Source: Pyricularia pennisetigena (taxonomy: Eukaryota; Ascomycota; Sordariomycetes; Magnaporthales; Pyriculariaceae). Taken from it: 64,000 nt of DNA. Each line of letters opens with the position of its first letter. Within the stretch, counting starts at the first letter, position 1. Of the stretch, positions 35,017 through 47,722 are shown piece after piece. The notes under the pieces were generated by a model. It worked only from the letters and a program-made list of their open reading frames with translations, did not search any database and was not told the DNA's origin. The translations under genes were made by a program, and so were the position numbers. The DNA lies in contig NC_043743.1 of NCBI RefSeq assembly GCF_004337985.1, positions 62,001 to 126,000 of the forward strand. Direction: 5' to 3'.

Positions 35017-36057
35017 ATGGTGCTCGGCGCTACTTCAACGATGGTCGGCCTGACCATCTGCTTCGCCGTGGCTACTCTCATCTTGAGGAAAGCATGGAAA
35101 CTCTACGACTTCTTCTTTTGTCCTCCGAAGCAACCGCTTCATAGGTACAAGATCCTCGAGGCAGTGCCGACCGAAAAAAGTACTGGACCTCTGATGGAAA
35201 ACACTGCATGGGCACTCATCACGGGGAGCAGCGCCGGCATCGGCTTTGGATACGCACACTACCTCCTCTCTTGCGGCTTCGGCGTCATCATACTCGCACA
35301 CGAGACCATCCCCGCCGCGCTTGAGCAGCTGCGCACGCTGCACCCAGACATGGCGAGGAAGGACCGCATCAAGGGAATCACAATGAACTGCGAGACGGCC
35401 AGCCCGGCCGACATCAAGAACCTGATCAACGGAGTAAGCCACCTACCGATAACGATACTCATCAACAACGTAGGCAGCATCCCCATCCCATGCCCGCAGA
35501 TGCGGCCTTTTCGGGACTATGACGCCGAGGGAATTGACGCATGCATCAACCTCAACGCGCGCTTCATGACGCACATGACTTGCCTCATGATCCCCGTCCT
35601 GCGCAGAAACGTCGAGCCGTCAGGCGGCCGCGCGCTCGTCCTCAACGTGACGTCCAAGGCACACCTGGGCATGCCGCTGCTGAGCGTGTACAGCGCCAAC
35701 AAGGGGCACGTGACGGCTCTGTCGGCGGCACTGACGCGTGAGTTCCGCGTCTTCGGCGAGCCCATCGACTGCCTCTGCATCGTGCCAAATGAGGTGCGGA
35801 GCCAGGGCAACTCAGTCGCGCCGCCGGGTGCCGTGGTGGATGTCGACTATGCGCGCATGTGCCTGGAGCGGGTGGAAAAGGCGGTGGACAGCGGGATGCC
35901 TGCCGTGGCGCCGTATTGGAAACATTATTTGCAGGCCGAGGCTGCGGGCTTGCTCGGGGAGGCCAGATTTACGGCCGAGCTGATGAAGGCCATGGAAGCG
36001 AAGAGAGATGCGTTTGCTAAAGTTTGGGGTCCGGGAGGGTCCAAGGGCAATGTCTGA
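35017..36057 (+). CDS. membrane-anchored short-chain dehydrogenase/reductase (3-ketoacyl-CoA reductase/HSD17B12-like)
   Basis: A single exon of 346 residues starts at the first ATG of the frame. The N-terminal helix LGATSTMVGLTICFAVATLIL is a probable ER anchor. The classical SDR features follow: the cofactor motif TGSSAGIG at residues 69-76, NNVG near 150-153, Ser213 in NVTSKA, and Tyr225 and Lys229 in VYSANKGH. Placement of the TGxxxGxG motif after an anchor and a linker, and the ending with a short helical tail, match fungal relatives of very-long-chain 3-ketoacyl-CoA reductase (Ifa38) and 17-beta-hydroxysteroid dehydrogenase 12. It is probably not the main Ifa38 because the surrounding motifs are divergent; a specialised oxidoreductase is likely. 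It has no operon-like neighbours. A decayed relative lies at 51195-52076. Confidence 0.85.
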   Translation: MVLGATSTMVGLTICFAVATLILRKAWKLYDFFFCPPKQPLHRYKILEAVPTEKSTGPLMENTAWALITGSSAGIGFGYAHYLLSCGFGVIILAHETIPAALEQLRTLHPDMARKDRIKGITMNCETASPADIKNLINGVSHLPITILINNVGSIPIPCPQMRPFRDYDAEGIDACINLNARFMTHMTCLMIPVLRRNVEPSGGRALVLNVTSKAHLGMPLLSVYSANKGHVTALSAALTREFRVFGEPIDCLCIVPNEVRSQGNSVAPPGAVVDVDYARMCLERVEKAVDSGMPAVAPYWKHYLQAEAAGLLGEARFTAELMKAMEAKRDAFAKVWGPGGSKGNV

Positions 36058-37770
36058 CTTGATCAAAGGTCTGGCAATAAGGATTGTGAATGGATTGCTA
36101 TACTAGTTAATAATCTCCATAACTCTAAACGTCAAACCGCGATAATGACAATATTGTAACGTGGCCTCTTAAGGCTACACTAGTCTGGTCGAGATTTAAC
36201 CTTTCTTTTTTTTTTTTTTTTTTCCCCCGCCAAGCAATGTCTTGCTGATAGACAGCTGACGGACTGCACAGACACTACCAACCTTGCAAACCAGTTTTCA
36301 TCGCCTGATTGAGAACCCAAAAGAAAAGGGAAGGGGGACTCCACGGGGCTCCGTCTCGGTTTCGCAGAGCCAAATTTATTTGGATTTTTCGAACGAGATC
36401 CCCGGGCAAGATCTCCCTTTCAGCAAATCTCTTGGTCAGCTTGGACTCTGCCACATTCTCTTCTTCGTTCTTGGCTCAGGTAACAGAAAACAAGGATCTT
36501 GGATTTGGAGTGGATTCTACAGTGTGACTTAAGCGTGGCAAGGATTGCCGCGCTAGTTGATAAGCAAAGCACAAGAAAACGACCATATGGGCGTTTGTCA
36601 TTATTGCAGTGAATTGTGCCTCAAAAAGACAAAACGACTTTGCAGGCCTCATCAAAAACCCCATGCATGCAAAAGGGACAGATCCTAGACACCATAAAGT
36701 TCAGATGTCATCTCATTGGTTAACCTCCTTGGAAGTAACCCCACTTACCCCTTGGTAGGAGGTAGCGGTAGGATCCGCATTCCGGTCTCCTAATCAAAAA
36801 GAGAAAAGGAGGGAAAAAAAAATTGGACAACAGTCCGTCGTCGTGCTCTTACTGTACAGGCTAGGCCTGACAGCCAGCCAATCAACCAACCAGGCAAGTC
36901 AGGTTTATCAAAATCGCCTTGGGAATCCAATTTTTGGGACTGTGCTCTGGCTGGTCGCAATCTACAGTACACAGTATAGACAGGTAGTAGTACTAGTCAG
37001 TACCTTGCCAGGCTGTCTTCGTCGTGAAATGATACGTTTCTTTTGCCCCGAGTTGCCTTTTTCCTCGTGTTAATGAGCATTTTGACAGCTGGATTAAACT
37101 GGCTGTAAACGGTTTTCAAAACGACATCGGCGGACAGATTGTCAATGGTCGATAATTCGAGGTTGCAAGATTGATCAAGTTCTTGGTCCCAAATGTCGCC
37201 ATCCTCAAACTTCAGATAAACCGTTGTCCACACTGTCCCACACACCCCGACGCATAACCCCGGGGTTGAACCTGCTTTGCTTGTCCGCCCCCTTTCCAGT
37301 TCAGCCGATTTTTTTGTCGACCTTTGATCACACCGAAACCAAGACGCGTCCTATTAAGCTTTCCCATTTCCCGTTCGCCGCCGCCTTTGGCTATTTGACC
37401 TTGGAGAACACTCCTGGGGATTCTTTATCACGACGATTTCGAGGCGCTTCAAAGTGGGCTCCCGTCCCGGCCGTTCGTTACACTTCTAATCGTCCCCAGG
37501 CTGGGAGCGCGCCATCTTTCCCCATTTGACGCCAGCTGGACATCATCAGCCTTGGCTGGGGCGTTTGTTCACACAGAGCTCTTCAACGGCATCGAGACTA
37601 GGCTATCGACACGACATTGACGGCATCTGTACGGAGACTAGATGCGACGAATTTTCTAGTCATAACCCTCCGCCGTCCTCCCACCTAAACCCATCACTTC
37701 TGCAGAATTCATTCAAATCGCACTTCTACTGAGAAAGACGAGAAAGAAAAGCCACTTGTCGTGAGCCGCC
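36058..37770. other. intergenic region upstream of the mannosyltransferase
   Basis: This holds the 3' region of the SDR gene, then the promoter and a long pyrimidine-rich leader of the mannosyltransferase gene. Open frames such as 36284-36532 and 37224-37529 match nothing known. A T run occupies about 36208-36224. Confidence 0.45.
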
Positions 37771-39658
37771 ATGGATCTCTTCCGGCGAGCCCGACGGCTC
37801 GTCCCCCAACAAACACCCACGCAGCTGCCTTCGGCCAGCGAAAAGAGTAAACCTCAGGGACCCAACCGCTTGACCTCGCGTCTGGCCTTCTTCAGGAGAC
37901 CGCTCCGGTTGCGCGGCAACTCGAGCGTGTCTGTCCCTCTGGGAGTTGTCATACTATTCCCATGCATAGTCGTCATCCTCATTTTGGTGCTCTTTGTTCG
38001 CCATCCCAGCTCGCCAGGCAGGATATTGATGCCGGCTGGGGCACCTCCAGCAATCAGGTATGTTTCTCTATAGCAACATGCGCATGTCAATGACGCTCGT
38101 TATCTTGCCCACAAACCTATGTTACTTGAGACGGTGGCTAATGGTTCCCTTGCCGTCTGTCCTGCAGAAAAATCAGCGAAAAGCACGACAAGGTCTTCGT
38201 CAACGGTTGCCTCGACCCCAAGACTGAGGCCGCCAAGGCTCCTCGCGCCAATGCCGCCTTTGTCGTCCTTGCCCGCAACAAGGAGTTGGATGGTGTCATC
38301 CAGTCCATCAAATCCATCGAGCGCCATTTCAACCGCTGGTTCCACTACCCTTACGTCTTCCTCAACAACGGCGAGTTCAATGAAACCTTCAAGGAGACCG
38401 TGCGAAACCACACCTCGGCCCCCGTCGAGTTTGGCTTTGTCGGTCCTGACATGTGGGGATACCCTGACTGGATCGATGAGAAGGTTGCCAAGGAGGGAAT
38501 TGCCAAGCAGGGCGACGCTGCCGTCATGTACGGTGGTCTCGAGAGCTACCACTCCATGTGTCGCTTCTATTCCGGGTATGTTTTGATACCATGCCGATTA
38601 CTACACCTCGGACCCCAGCGCTGTCATCACAATTGCTAACCTAGAGCCCTTTTATAGGTTCTTTTACAAGCACCCTCTTCTGGCGAAATATGAGTGGTAC
38701 TGGCGTCTGGAGCCCGAAATCAAGTACTTCTGCGACATCACCTAGTATGTGCCAACCATATCTTTGCAGAAATCGTGGCCAACTTGACAATTAACTCTGT
38801 TGAAACAGCGACCCTTTCCTCAAGATGATTGAATCAAACAAGACATATGGATTCACCATTGCCGTCAAGGAGCTCCGCGAGACCGTTCCCAACATCTTCC
38901 GCTACGCCTCGGCGTACAAGCGCCTCAAGAACATTACCAGTCAAGGCCTGTGGGAGATGTTTGTCGAACCCACTCAGGAGAAGGAGCCTGAGAAGGAGCA
39001 GCTGCCCGAGGATGACCCCAACTACAAGCCACCTCTGCCTGAAGAGGTGACACGCAACGACCCGAACCGCAACACCCCCATCGAGATTGACCCCGAGGCG
39101 ATGGAGGGTGAGAAGTATAACATGTGTCACTTCTGGTCAAATTTCGAGATTGCCCGTCTGAGCTGGTTCCGCAGCAAGGAGTATGAGGACTTCTTCCAGA
39201 TGATGGACAGGAGTGGAGGCTTTTGGATGGAGCGGGTAAGTTTTGATTTTCCGACCAGCGCTTTTCCCCGAATTGTTTTTTGACAGGCTTCTAATCATGA
39301 TGACAACCGTCTCCAGTGGGGTGACGCACCTATTCACTCGCTTGCCGCCGGCGTTCTTCTCGCGCCGCGCGACATCCATTACTTCCGCGACTTTGGCTAC
39401 CGCCACACCACGATCCAGCACTGCCCGGCCAACGCGCCATCGCGGCAGCTGGCTCGCGAGCCCTTCCTGGAGAAGACGACACTCGACGAGCGCAAGAGGC
39501 TGGAGGAGGATCAATACTGGGAGCAGTTCGACGCCCCCAAGGAGAATGGCGTTGGTTGCCGCTGCCGCTGCGACACCGATATCGTTGATGTCGAGGGCAA
39601 GGACGGCAGCTGCCTTGCCGAGTGGGTCGACGTTGCCGGTGGTTGGGCTAGCCCTTGA
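37771..39658 (+). CDS. alpha-1,2-mannosyltransferase, KRE2/MNT1 family (GT15)
   Basis: Five exons: 37771-38057, 38168-38575, 38658-38744, 38809-39235 and 39317-39658. They give 516 residues with all junctions GT-AG and in frame. It is a type II membrane protein: short basic cytoplasmic tail, helix at about residues 55-77 ([21 protein letters not shown]), then the lumenal domain. GT15 landmarks are [74 protein letters not shown] (with the Glu considered catalytic in yeast Kre2) and [18 protein letters not shown]. These Golgi enzymes add alpha-1,2-mannose to O- and N-linked glycans of wall proteins using GDP-mannose. An acidic, Pro-rich insert ([15 protein letters not shown]) separates the halves. 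The orthologue among the KRE2/KTR paralogues is not resolved. Confidence 0.95.
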
Positions 39659-40275
39659 TGATGTTATGATCGTAAGGGAGACGCGATGTGGAAACAAAAC
39701 TAGAGGAAGAGGAACACGGGTTTATGAATGGCCCCCCGCCTCACAACCCTAGAGCGCAAAGTTTATACTGGGTCATGTATACATATCCATGCCTCCCTCA
39801 TCTCTTTAACGCGCGTCACAGCGCAGCAAACAGGGCTTGGGAGCGCATCTCGTGTCCTCCTTGGGGACATCATGTTGGAGAGGTTATTGTTCTGAGTAAT
39901 AGAAGGATGGGTAACGAAATTATTATACTACTATTTGTTCGTTTGCAAAAGAAGGCAGACTTTGAGCGTATTGATTGTGAGAGTAGATGAAACCGAAGAA
40001 AAGAGGCAAAGTGGGCAGAGAGGCAGGCGGCGAATCACGTTGGTTCTATTGGTTTGTGGTTTCCAGGCCAAGTTTCTCTTGATTAATTTCAATTACAGCG
40101 CAACGGGGACGGGTTGTGTTGTATTGTGTTCTTAATTTCTTTCTTGTCTTGTCTTGATGAATAATTGCTTTTTTTTTTATGTTGTTTGCTTATCGCGACC
40201 TCTGCGAGTACGCACGCACTAAGCTCCTCAAGGTCCGTGGCATATGTGTGTGGTGCAAAACATACAAACCCCCCT
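39659..40275. other. convergent 3' intergenic region
   Basis: This is the spacer between the stop codons of the mannosyltransferase (plus) and the dehydratase (minus). It is AT-rich from 39900 to 40190, as expected for 3' untranslated sequence. No gene was recognised. Confidence 0.45.
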
Positions 40276-42467
40276 TCACCAACTCGGGTCCTCCTGATCC
40301 GTCACAGCACCGTGACTCGCGTCGCCCACTAGCCTCGCGTACTTGGCCAGGACACCCCTCAGCGGCTTCGTGACGGGCCTCTTCCACTCGGCCCTGCGCT
40401 TCTCGAGCTCCTTGTCGACCGCGTCCAGGTCGCCCTCGGCCGCGACGCCGTCGATGCCGATTATGTCGATCCTGTTGGTCTCGGCGTCGATGCGCACAAT
40501 GTCTCCGTCCTTGACCAGCGCGATGGGCCCGCCCGTGGCGGCCTCGGGCACGACGTGGCCGACGATGAAGCCGTGGCTCGCGCCGCTGTAGCGGCCGTCC
40601 GTCACGAGCGCAACGTTGGAAAGGCCTGCGCCCATGATGGCCGCCGACGCGCGCAGCTGCTCGGGCATGCCCGGTCCGCCCTTAGGACCCTCGTAGCGCA
40701 CAATGGCGACGAGGTTGCCGTCGGTCGCCTTGATCTGGCTGGTGGACAGGGCGTGGTCCAGCTCGTGCTCCTTGTTGAAGACGCGCGCTCGACCCGTGAA
40801 GGAAATGCCCTCCTTGCCGGTGATTTTGGCCACGGCGCCGCCGGGCGCCAAGTTTCCGCGCAGGATGCGGATGTGTCCCGTGGACTTGATGGGGTCCGAG
40901 AGCGGGCGGATAATGTCCTGCCCGGGGTCGAGGGACGGCCAAGACTCGACGTTCTCGGCCAGTGTTTTACCCGTCACCGTCGGGATCGTGCCATCGATCA
41001 GCCCCGCGGCGATAAGCATTTTGAGCACGGATGGGGTGCCTCCGACGCGGAACAGATCCTCCATCATGTAACGGCCGCTGGGTGCCATGTTGGCAAGCAT
41101 GGGGATGCGGTTGCTGGTGCGTTGGATGTCGTCGATGGTCAGTGGAACGTCTGCCGTGTTTGCCATTGCCAGGAAGTGCAGAACGCCGTTGGTGCTACCA
41201 CCGAGAACCATGGTCAAGACCAAGGCGTTCTCAAAAGCGGTACGAGTGAGCAGGTCGCGGGGTCGAATGTCCTTCTCCATGACGGTCTTGATCGCCTCTG
41301 CAGCGCGCTCACATTCGCGTGCCTTTTCGGCTGACGTGGCCGGATACGAGGAGCTGCCGGGCAGACAGAGACCCATGGCCTCGATGGCGGTCGACATGGT
41401 GTTGGCCGTGTACATTCCACCACAAGCCCCAGCGCTGGGGCATGCATGAGCCTCCAGGTCTTCCATGACGTCCGAGGGGGTCGGGTCGGCGTTGTTGACC
41501 TTGGGCGCGCTGGCGCACGCTTTGAGCTTTCCGTAGATGAAGGCACCAGAAGCCTCGTAGCAGGTCGAGATGTTGATATCGCGGCCCAGCATGACCGAGT
41601 GGCCCTTGTTGATGGTGCCACCATATATCATGAGAAAGGGGCGGTTGTGGCGGGCGGCGGCCATGATGACGCCGGGCATGTTCTTGTCGCACCCCGGAAT
41701 AGAAATGTTGGCGTCATGGTGCTGTGCGCAAGTGACAGTCTCTATACTGTCGGCTATGATCTCGCGGGACTGGAGAGAGAAGCGCATTCCTGAATGTAGT
41801 GTGGTGGGGACCCGAACTCGCGTTAGAACAGAAACAACTAAATAAAGCTGAAGGGGCTCGCTCGTTTTTTTCTTGTGGTAGATTTCAGGGGTAAGAGCAC
41901 TAAGAAGCAGTACCTTCGCCACCCATGGTGATGCCATCCGACACGCCAATGGTGCTGTACTGCCATGCCAACATGTTCTGTTTTTCGACGCTCTTTTTTA
42001 CGATCCTGCCGAGATCATATACTACAGAAGCACGTTCAATCGGATGGGTTTTGCTTGTTGTCAGTCTCGCATCTTCCCACAGGAGCCGGCCCATCAAATC
42101 CAACAAAGTATAGGAAGAAGGGTGCTCACAGTGAGTGTTGCACGGGTTTCCTTCCCACCAGACGGTGGCGATGCCGACGTGAGGAGCATTCTTCATAGTC
42201 TCCTTGTTCGGCACGCCTGCGGCGTACAGCATTGCCTGTATACACCAATTTCCCCGAGGGAAGAGGTGGGTGATGTCAGCTAGCCACCCAGGCAGCCAGT
42301 TACACAGGTGATGGAAAACACAGTCGCACCTGAGCACCTGGAAAGTCATGGTCCTTTGTGATCTTGGATGACCAGCGGTTCAACGGTCCGCCCGGAGGAC
42401 GGCGTTCAAAGTCTAAATAGTCACCGGGCCTGCTCTCCCGGCTGTGCTCTGGCGTATCACCACTCAT
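40276..42467 (-). CDS. dihydroxy-acid dehydratase-family protein (ILV3 paralog, no visible mitochondrial presequence)
   Basis: Four exons: 42467-42330, 42235-42130, 42021-41914 and 41789-40276, giving 621 residues. The IlvD/Edd signature is complete: PGAQAMLYAAGV, WWEGNPCNTH, IPGCDKNMPGVIMA, CPSAGACGGMYTANTM, GGSTNGVLHFLAMA and DGRYSGASHGFIVGHVVPEA. It therefore keeps the cysteines that bind the Fe-S cluster. The family dehydrates 2,3-dihydroxy acids (valine/isoleucine synthesis) or sugar acids. The N-terminus (MSGDTPEHSRESRPGDYLDF) is acidic and does not look like a mitochondrial presequence, unlike canonical Ilv3. The opening and the WWEGN and IPGCDKN variants also differ from canonical fungal Ilv3. 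It is therefore more likely one of the cytosolic ILV3-like paralogues, of uncertain substrate. The splice NTH|LYDLG restores the family HLxDLG motif and fixes the second intron. Confidence 0.92.
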
Positions 42468-44042
42468 TGCGGCTTGGGATGAAATATAGAGTGTAGCCAG
42501 GCGTATAATATAAGTATATCCACTATAGGCGCCGGCTTCGCAAGGTAGACAGAAGCCAGCAGCCGGTTGTCTTGTGGCTTTGGTTGAAGTGGTTGGTAGC
42601 TATCTAGATCAAGAGGCGAGATGTTCCGATAAATCTTGTTTTTGATCTGCTCGCTTCTATTTTTTTTTTTTTTTTTTTTCTGCTACTTATGCTCCATCAA
42701 AACACCAACAGAGTCAAGGCGAGTAGGTAGCTTACATTCAGAGCCTTTCCTTCATACGATAGCCCGAAAGTCGTCCGTAGTCGGACCGCTTGACCCGAAA
42801 CGAGTTTTTACCCCGCGGCCATCCCCAACTTTTCCATAGAGGATCCATTTTGGTAAACAAACAGGAGCTAGTCTAGCTAGTAAGGTAGGGACAGGGTTGG
42901 GGGGAGAGAGAGAAATAGTAGTAAAAAGTACGTAGAACCCACTGACTTCCCGCACACTACGGCGAAAGTATTCTGCCCAACTATCAGGTGTAGGCAGGCA
43001 GACGTGGGGATTATGAATTGCGATTCTCGCATTGGCGGGCGGCAGCCCATCAATGATGCGCCAAGGGGAGACAGAGGGGGGCGGGCGCGGGTTGCATATT
43101 ATGTATAAACATTGTGCGTATGAAGGGGAGGGGGAACAGGGCGGGGGTTTCCGTCCTATGAAGTGTACTGCCTAATTAGACCAGCAGTAAAAGAGAGGCT
43201 GGACCCTACCTGCCCTTGGTGGGGAGAGGGGGAGGGGTACAGACAGAAAGACACAAAAAAGAAAAGAGGGGCTCCATGTCGTGAAAAATTACTCGACTTG
43301 CAAGTTGCGACGGAAGGCACCAACGTGTCAACCTGTTTGTCTGGTTGGTGGGGTTGGGGCAAGGGCCCAAATGTACCATGTATTATTGTACACTTGTTGT
43401 CCCCCTTGTCTTTGACCCCACCAATTTCGTATTTGTTTTGTTTCGTACCCGCCGCGACAAGCAATCTTGACTGCTGGTCAGGGGACCGGCGGCAGACTGT
43501 GGATGGATCGAGATCCGATAAACGGAACATCTACTGTACACTATATGCAGTAAATCTACATATTTATTTCCAAGTAGTACAACAGGAACGGGAACTGCAC
43601 CGCGGGATTCGGTCACGTGAACCGGCAATGCACGACGAGCCAAGGTAACCAAGATACCTGGCAATCAGGGTTTTGTTTATCCTCCAAACCGGTTTTACGT
43701 CTTGGGAATCAGTTTCTGTTGTTTACATCAGCATCTAGTAAGCTAGCTCTACTCTGTACTATTTAGATTCTAGGCCTCCACTAACTTCTCCATCAAACGC
43801 CAATGTCTATTTAATGTTTGAGAATGACTCTAGTCTATCAAGTCCAAGGAATAAACTGCTCACAAGGCAATCATGTACGGCACAAAGCATCGTGTGTCGC
43901 TTGTCTAAAGGTTTAACTGGCAAGGAAGACAACAACAACAAAGAAAAAAAAAAATAATAACAGAGAAGAAAATCCCCCACTGACAGCCAGGAAATCTATC
44001 CAAATTTTCATAGTAATTATACCACACATATCCAAACTCTCT
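42468..44042. other. intergenic region between dehydratase and P450
   Basis: This holds the dehydratase promoter and the 3' region of the P450 gene. An open frame of 161 residues at 43163-43648 is opposed by overlapping frames on the other strand and has no recognisable similarity. A T-rich run lies near 42659-42679. Confidence 0.45.
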
Positions 44043-46232
44043 TCACGTTGTTTCAGGGACACCTGCCGAATCTTCCAGCAGCCTTATAGCACTGCTAGAC
44101 CTTGGCACAATGGAGCACCTAAAGGGCAAGGGGTATGCCTGACCCCTGAAAGACCATTGCACCTCCTGGTCCTCTTGGCCGTCCTCGCCCCCTGGCGGCC
44201 CGATTTCAAGCGTTGCCAAGATGGTGGCAAACACTATGAGAAGGCTGTTCTCTGCGAGGATGCGCCCGACGCATATGCGCCTGCCGAACCCAAAGTTGCC
44301 TACGGGGAACGGCTCCCCGCGTCCCGGCGCTCCGTCATCCTTGGTCTGCCCAATGGCGGTGCTGCCCTGCGGCATGTAGCGCTCAGGCAGGAACTCGTCG
44401 GGCGTCGAGTACACCTGAGGGTCATGAGCCATGGCCCACACGTTGGGGTATACCACCGTTCCCTTCGGTATCAGCATGCCCCGGTATTCATCGTCCTCGA
44501 TCGTGGCATGCGGTATCCCCAGCGGCGACAGAGGGTTGCTGCGGTACACCTCTTGGAGGACCATGGCGAGGTAAGGAAGCTTGCTCATGTCTCCCCACGC
44601 CGGAAGCCGTCTCATCTCTGACGGTGTCGTCGTGCCAATGACACGGTCGATTTCGGTCTGCGCGCGCTTTTGGACTCTGGGGTTCTGCATCATGTACAGA
44701 ATGAACAATCTCACCGTGGTAGCCGTCTGTGTGAGCCAGAACAAACAATGGAGGTAGGTACGTGGTGGTCAGCGTTTCAGATGTTTAGACCACAATATAA
44801 TATCATGGGCTGTCCCGGGAAGATGCACGAACCGTGTCACTTCCAGCAATTAGGATGGTTGCAGCAGAGCCCTTAATATCATCCATGCCAAAGTCGTCAT
44901 TCACGCCCACCTGCTGGTTTCTCCGAAATACATCTAGTCTTTCGCGCACGAAGCTCGGCTTGGTGGTTTTCTCGAGAGACGTCGAGAGCATCTCTCTTAG
45001 TGCGGCCGAAAAGGGAAAATTGGTCACTTGCACAATCGCCGACCTCCACTTTCTGGCATACCGCAAGCGCTCCATGAATGGTAGCCACGCGGGAAGGTGC
45101 CTTGCTGCAAGCTCAAAGGGTCAAAAGCGGTTCCCCAAGTCATGATCGTTTGTATTGGTTGGCCCACCAGGCAACACATGAAAACGAAGCCACAGTTGGC
45201 AGATGGGAGAAATGCGACTTACTAAGAGGCCACCGATCAACTATACTGCTGGCAGGGGGGCCAGCATCCCCTATTGCCTTGCTCGCATCGTCCAGGAGGG
45301 CGACGTAAGGGTTGTTGTTATTACATGACCCAGTCCATTTTAGCTCGATACCATAACTTATGTCTAGAACCACCCCAACAGCAAATCTTGTTGCTGCCTT
45401 GGCCCAATGTTCGGGGTCTCTAACCATGCAAAGGGCTGCTCGTACAGCCTCTCGCTTCTGCACTGGCTTAAATTGTCCCACTCGAGAGCGTGAAAATGGC
45501 GGTTGCAACATCCGTCGATGCTGTTGCATTTTGGGTGACCATCGGAGCCAGGTCAGGGTTGGCGCCCATCCCATCCTGCGTTTCAAGATTGTTTATGGTC
45601 AGCATCTTGTACATCAAGACGAGGCTCCAATAAAATGAAATAACAAAAATAAAAAATAAAAAATAAAAGGCTTGGTTTATACTGACAACTCCCATAGCAC
45701 AAATCGAGGCCGATCACTGTAGTTGTGGCCTCGCTTTTCGAGAAGGTCAACTGCAGCCTCGAGGCTATTCAGAACGATCCATGGCTTGCCAAATGCTGAG
45801 AAGTATAACACATCCGATTCTATATTGGACCCTTAATCAGATATCCAAGGCCTGTTCGATGGATGAAGAGATCACAAGGGTCATCCCTGCTGCTTGGGAT
45901 TCATTGAAGCTTAAAAGGAGAAAGAGAGAGAGAGAGGGAGAAAAAAAAAATAAAAAAAAGAGTGATGTAGCCCTACGATATTGTTTGCCCCACTCTGCAT
46001 ACTTTTTGAAGGGCGCCTCGAATGGCACTGTTCGATAGTGACCAAGAAAAAAACTCCTCGGTGGCCCTGGTGGCAGAGAGAGTTTTCTCCGTCTGACGAA
46101 GGACAACCAACCCCCAAGTCTAAGGGACGGCACCACGCTCGCCAGCTTGCAGACAAGCACTAGTCCTACCAAAACCAGCCCAAAGTTTAGGAGAGAGGCG
46201 GCGGTGTAAGGGCTCGTGGTAGAGGTCATCAT
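44043..46232 (-). CDS. cytochrome P450 monooxygenase
   Basis: Five exons: 46232-45977, 45819-45687, 45575-45223, 45104-44833 and 44726-44043, giving 565 residues. An N-terminal membrane anchor (residues about 13-35) is followed by the proline-rich hinge LSLPPGPPRSF. Then come the C-helix WxxxR region (SPKMQQHRRML), the I-helix AGSDTTATT (formed across the fourth splice), the ExxR pair Glu397/Arg400 in LQEVYR, PERY near 452-455, and the haem loop FGFGRRICVG with Cys490. All essential P450 elements are present. The sequence around SDVLYFSAFGKPWIVLNSLEAAVDLL resembles the O-methylsterigmatocystin oxidoreductase-like group that fungi use for varied secondary or xenobiotic oxidations. The substrate cannot be predicted. 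It sits on the same strand as the dehydratase paralogue. Exon 1 and 2 boundaries are the least certain. Confidence 0.9.
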
Positions 46233-47686
46233 GGCGTCTTGTGAGAGGCCACTTGTGTATACTGTCAATGTTGCGTCTTGTCGCCTTCAGGCCTCTTAGG
46301 TCAGGGGTCGAGCAGCGGTGACCCTGGAGTTCATCCCAAAGATGGGATGATGGAGACTCCACTCGGAGCTGCTGTTGCAATGGCCGTGGTGTTGTATCGG
46401 AGTCTTTCCGGATGGGTAAATAAAAATAAAAAAAGGTTGTTGAGAATATCCTTGGTAGAAGAGGAGGTATGTATGGTATAAGGTTAAGAAATGCCTGTTC
46501 TGTCACAAGGTTCTGTTATGCAAATACCCGGGCTGACGGAGCAAACCTTGCAGGGCTCCAAGGACAGACAGTACAGTGAGCACGCGCTGTTTCTAACCAA
46601 AGATGTAACAGTATCAATCAGGGTTAAGCATGCCTTCCAATAGGATAGTGACAGTTCTTGTTCCCTACCCCCCCATCAAAGGTAAGGCAGGGAGCGAGTC
46701 AGTTTTGTACGTTGCGTTCTTGGACAGGCGCAACCCTCGTCACTTTGGGGCAACGACAACCCCAACCACTGATTGCCGGCATCTCGGCGAGGATCCCCCC
46801 CCAATTAAACCAAGGGTCTCTTTCTCTTTTGGGAAGGTTTGTTCTATTAGCTTCTTCTGCTCTGCCGACCTAACTGCCATCTGGTCCCCTTCTGTGCCAG
46901 CGCTTCGAATGAAAAGAGCAACCTTGGCTTATACTGTGAGAGGTGGGCGAGCAGCAAGGCAGTTAGTTGACCTGAAATCTGCAGCTAACCAACCCAGCTA
47001 GCTAGTGGCTGTCGGTCAGGGGTCCTCTTCGTCCAGGGCCACCCCTTGACGATCCTGCCCTGTCCTGCCTTACAGAGCTAGAAAGCCTCACCCGTTTGCA
47101 GCCATCAGCGTGCTCTCATACGCTGCCGTGCGAGTGGGGTTCAGGGGTGTCTGCAATGGAGTCAAGATCAGGGGGCAGGTAAAAGTCCCGCAATCATCTT
47201 AGACTATCGCCAGCGCTCTCGGCAGTCGGTGTGAGCATTCGCGCAAGCCCCCGCCCCTGTGTTCCTTTCGGGGACTGCATCTGCAGCGAGCGCATAGCCA
47301 GCCACGGGGGGATGAGCCCTAGGTACGGCATGGTCCTTTGCTTCTTGCTTGCATGCACGGCATGTATCCCCCGTCAGGCTACATGCCAAAGCCGGCTGCG
47401 GGCGCAAGAACCCAACCGCCTGACTGGGTCCCCATCTTAATCTTGCTTCTCTTGCCTTGTATATGCAAGGTTTCGGACATCGCAAAAAAGCCATGACCAG
47501 ACTCGAGTCGTCTACCTCAACACAGTTCTCCGTTTCAGTGCAGACCGCCCCTGATGACCTCTCTAGATTTTCACCACTCACCTTCATGGTCTGTAGAAGT
47601 GACATCCACTTTTACGTCATGTTTTGGCGACGTCACGCTATGATAAGGGGCAATGAAAAGTCATGCTTATTCCTTTATTCTCTCGT

Positions 47687-47722
<36 letters not shown>

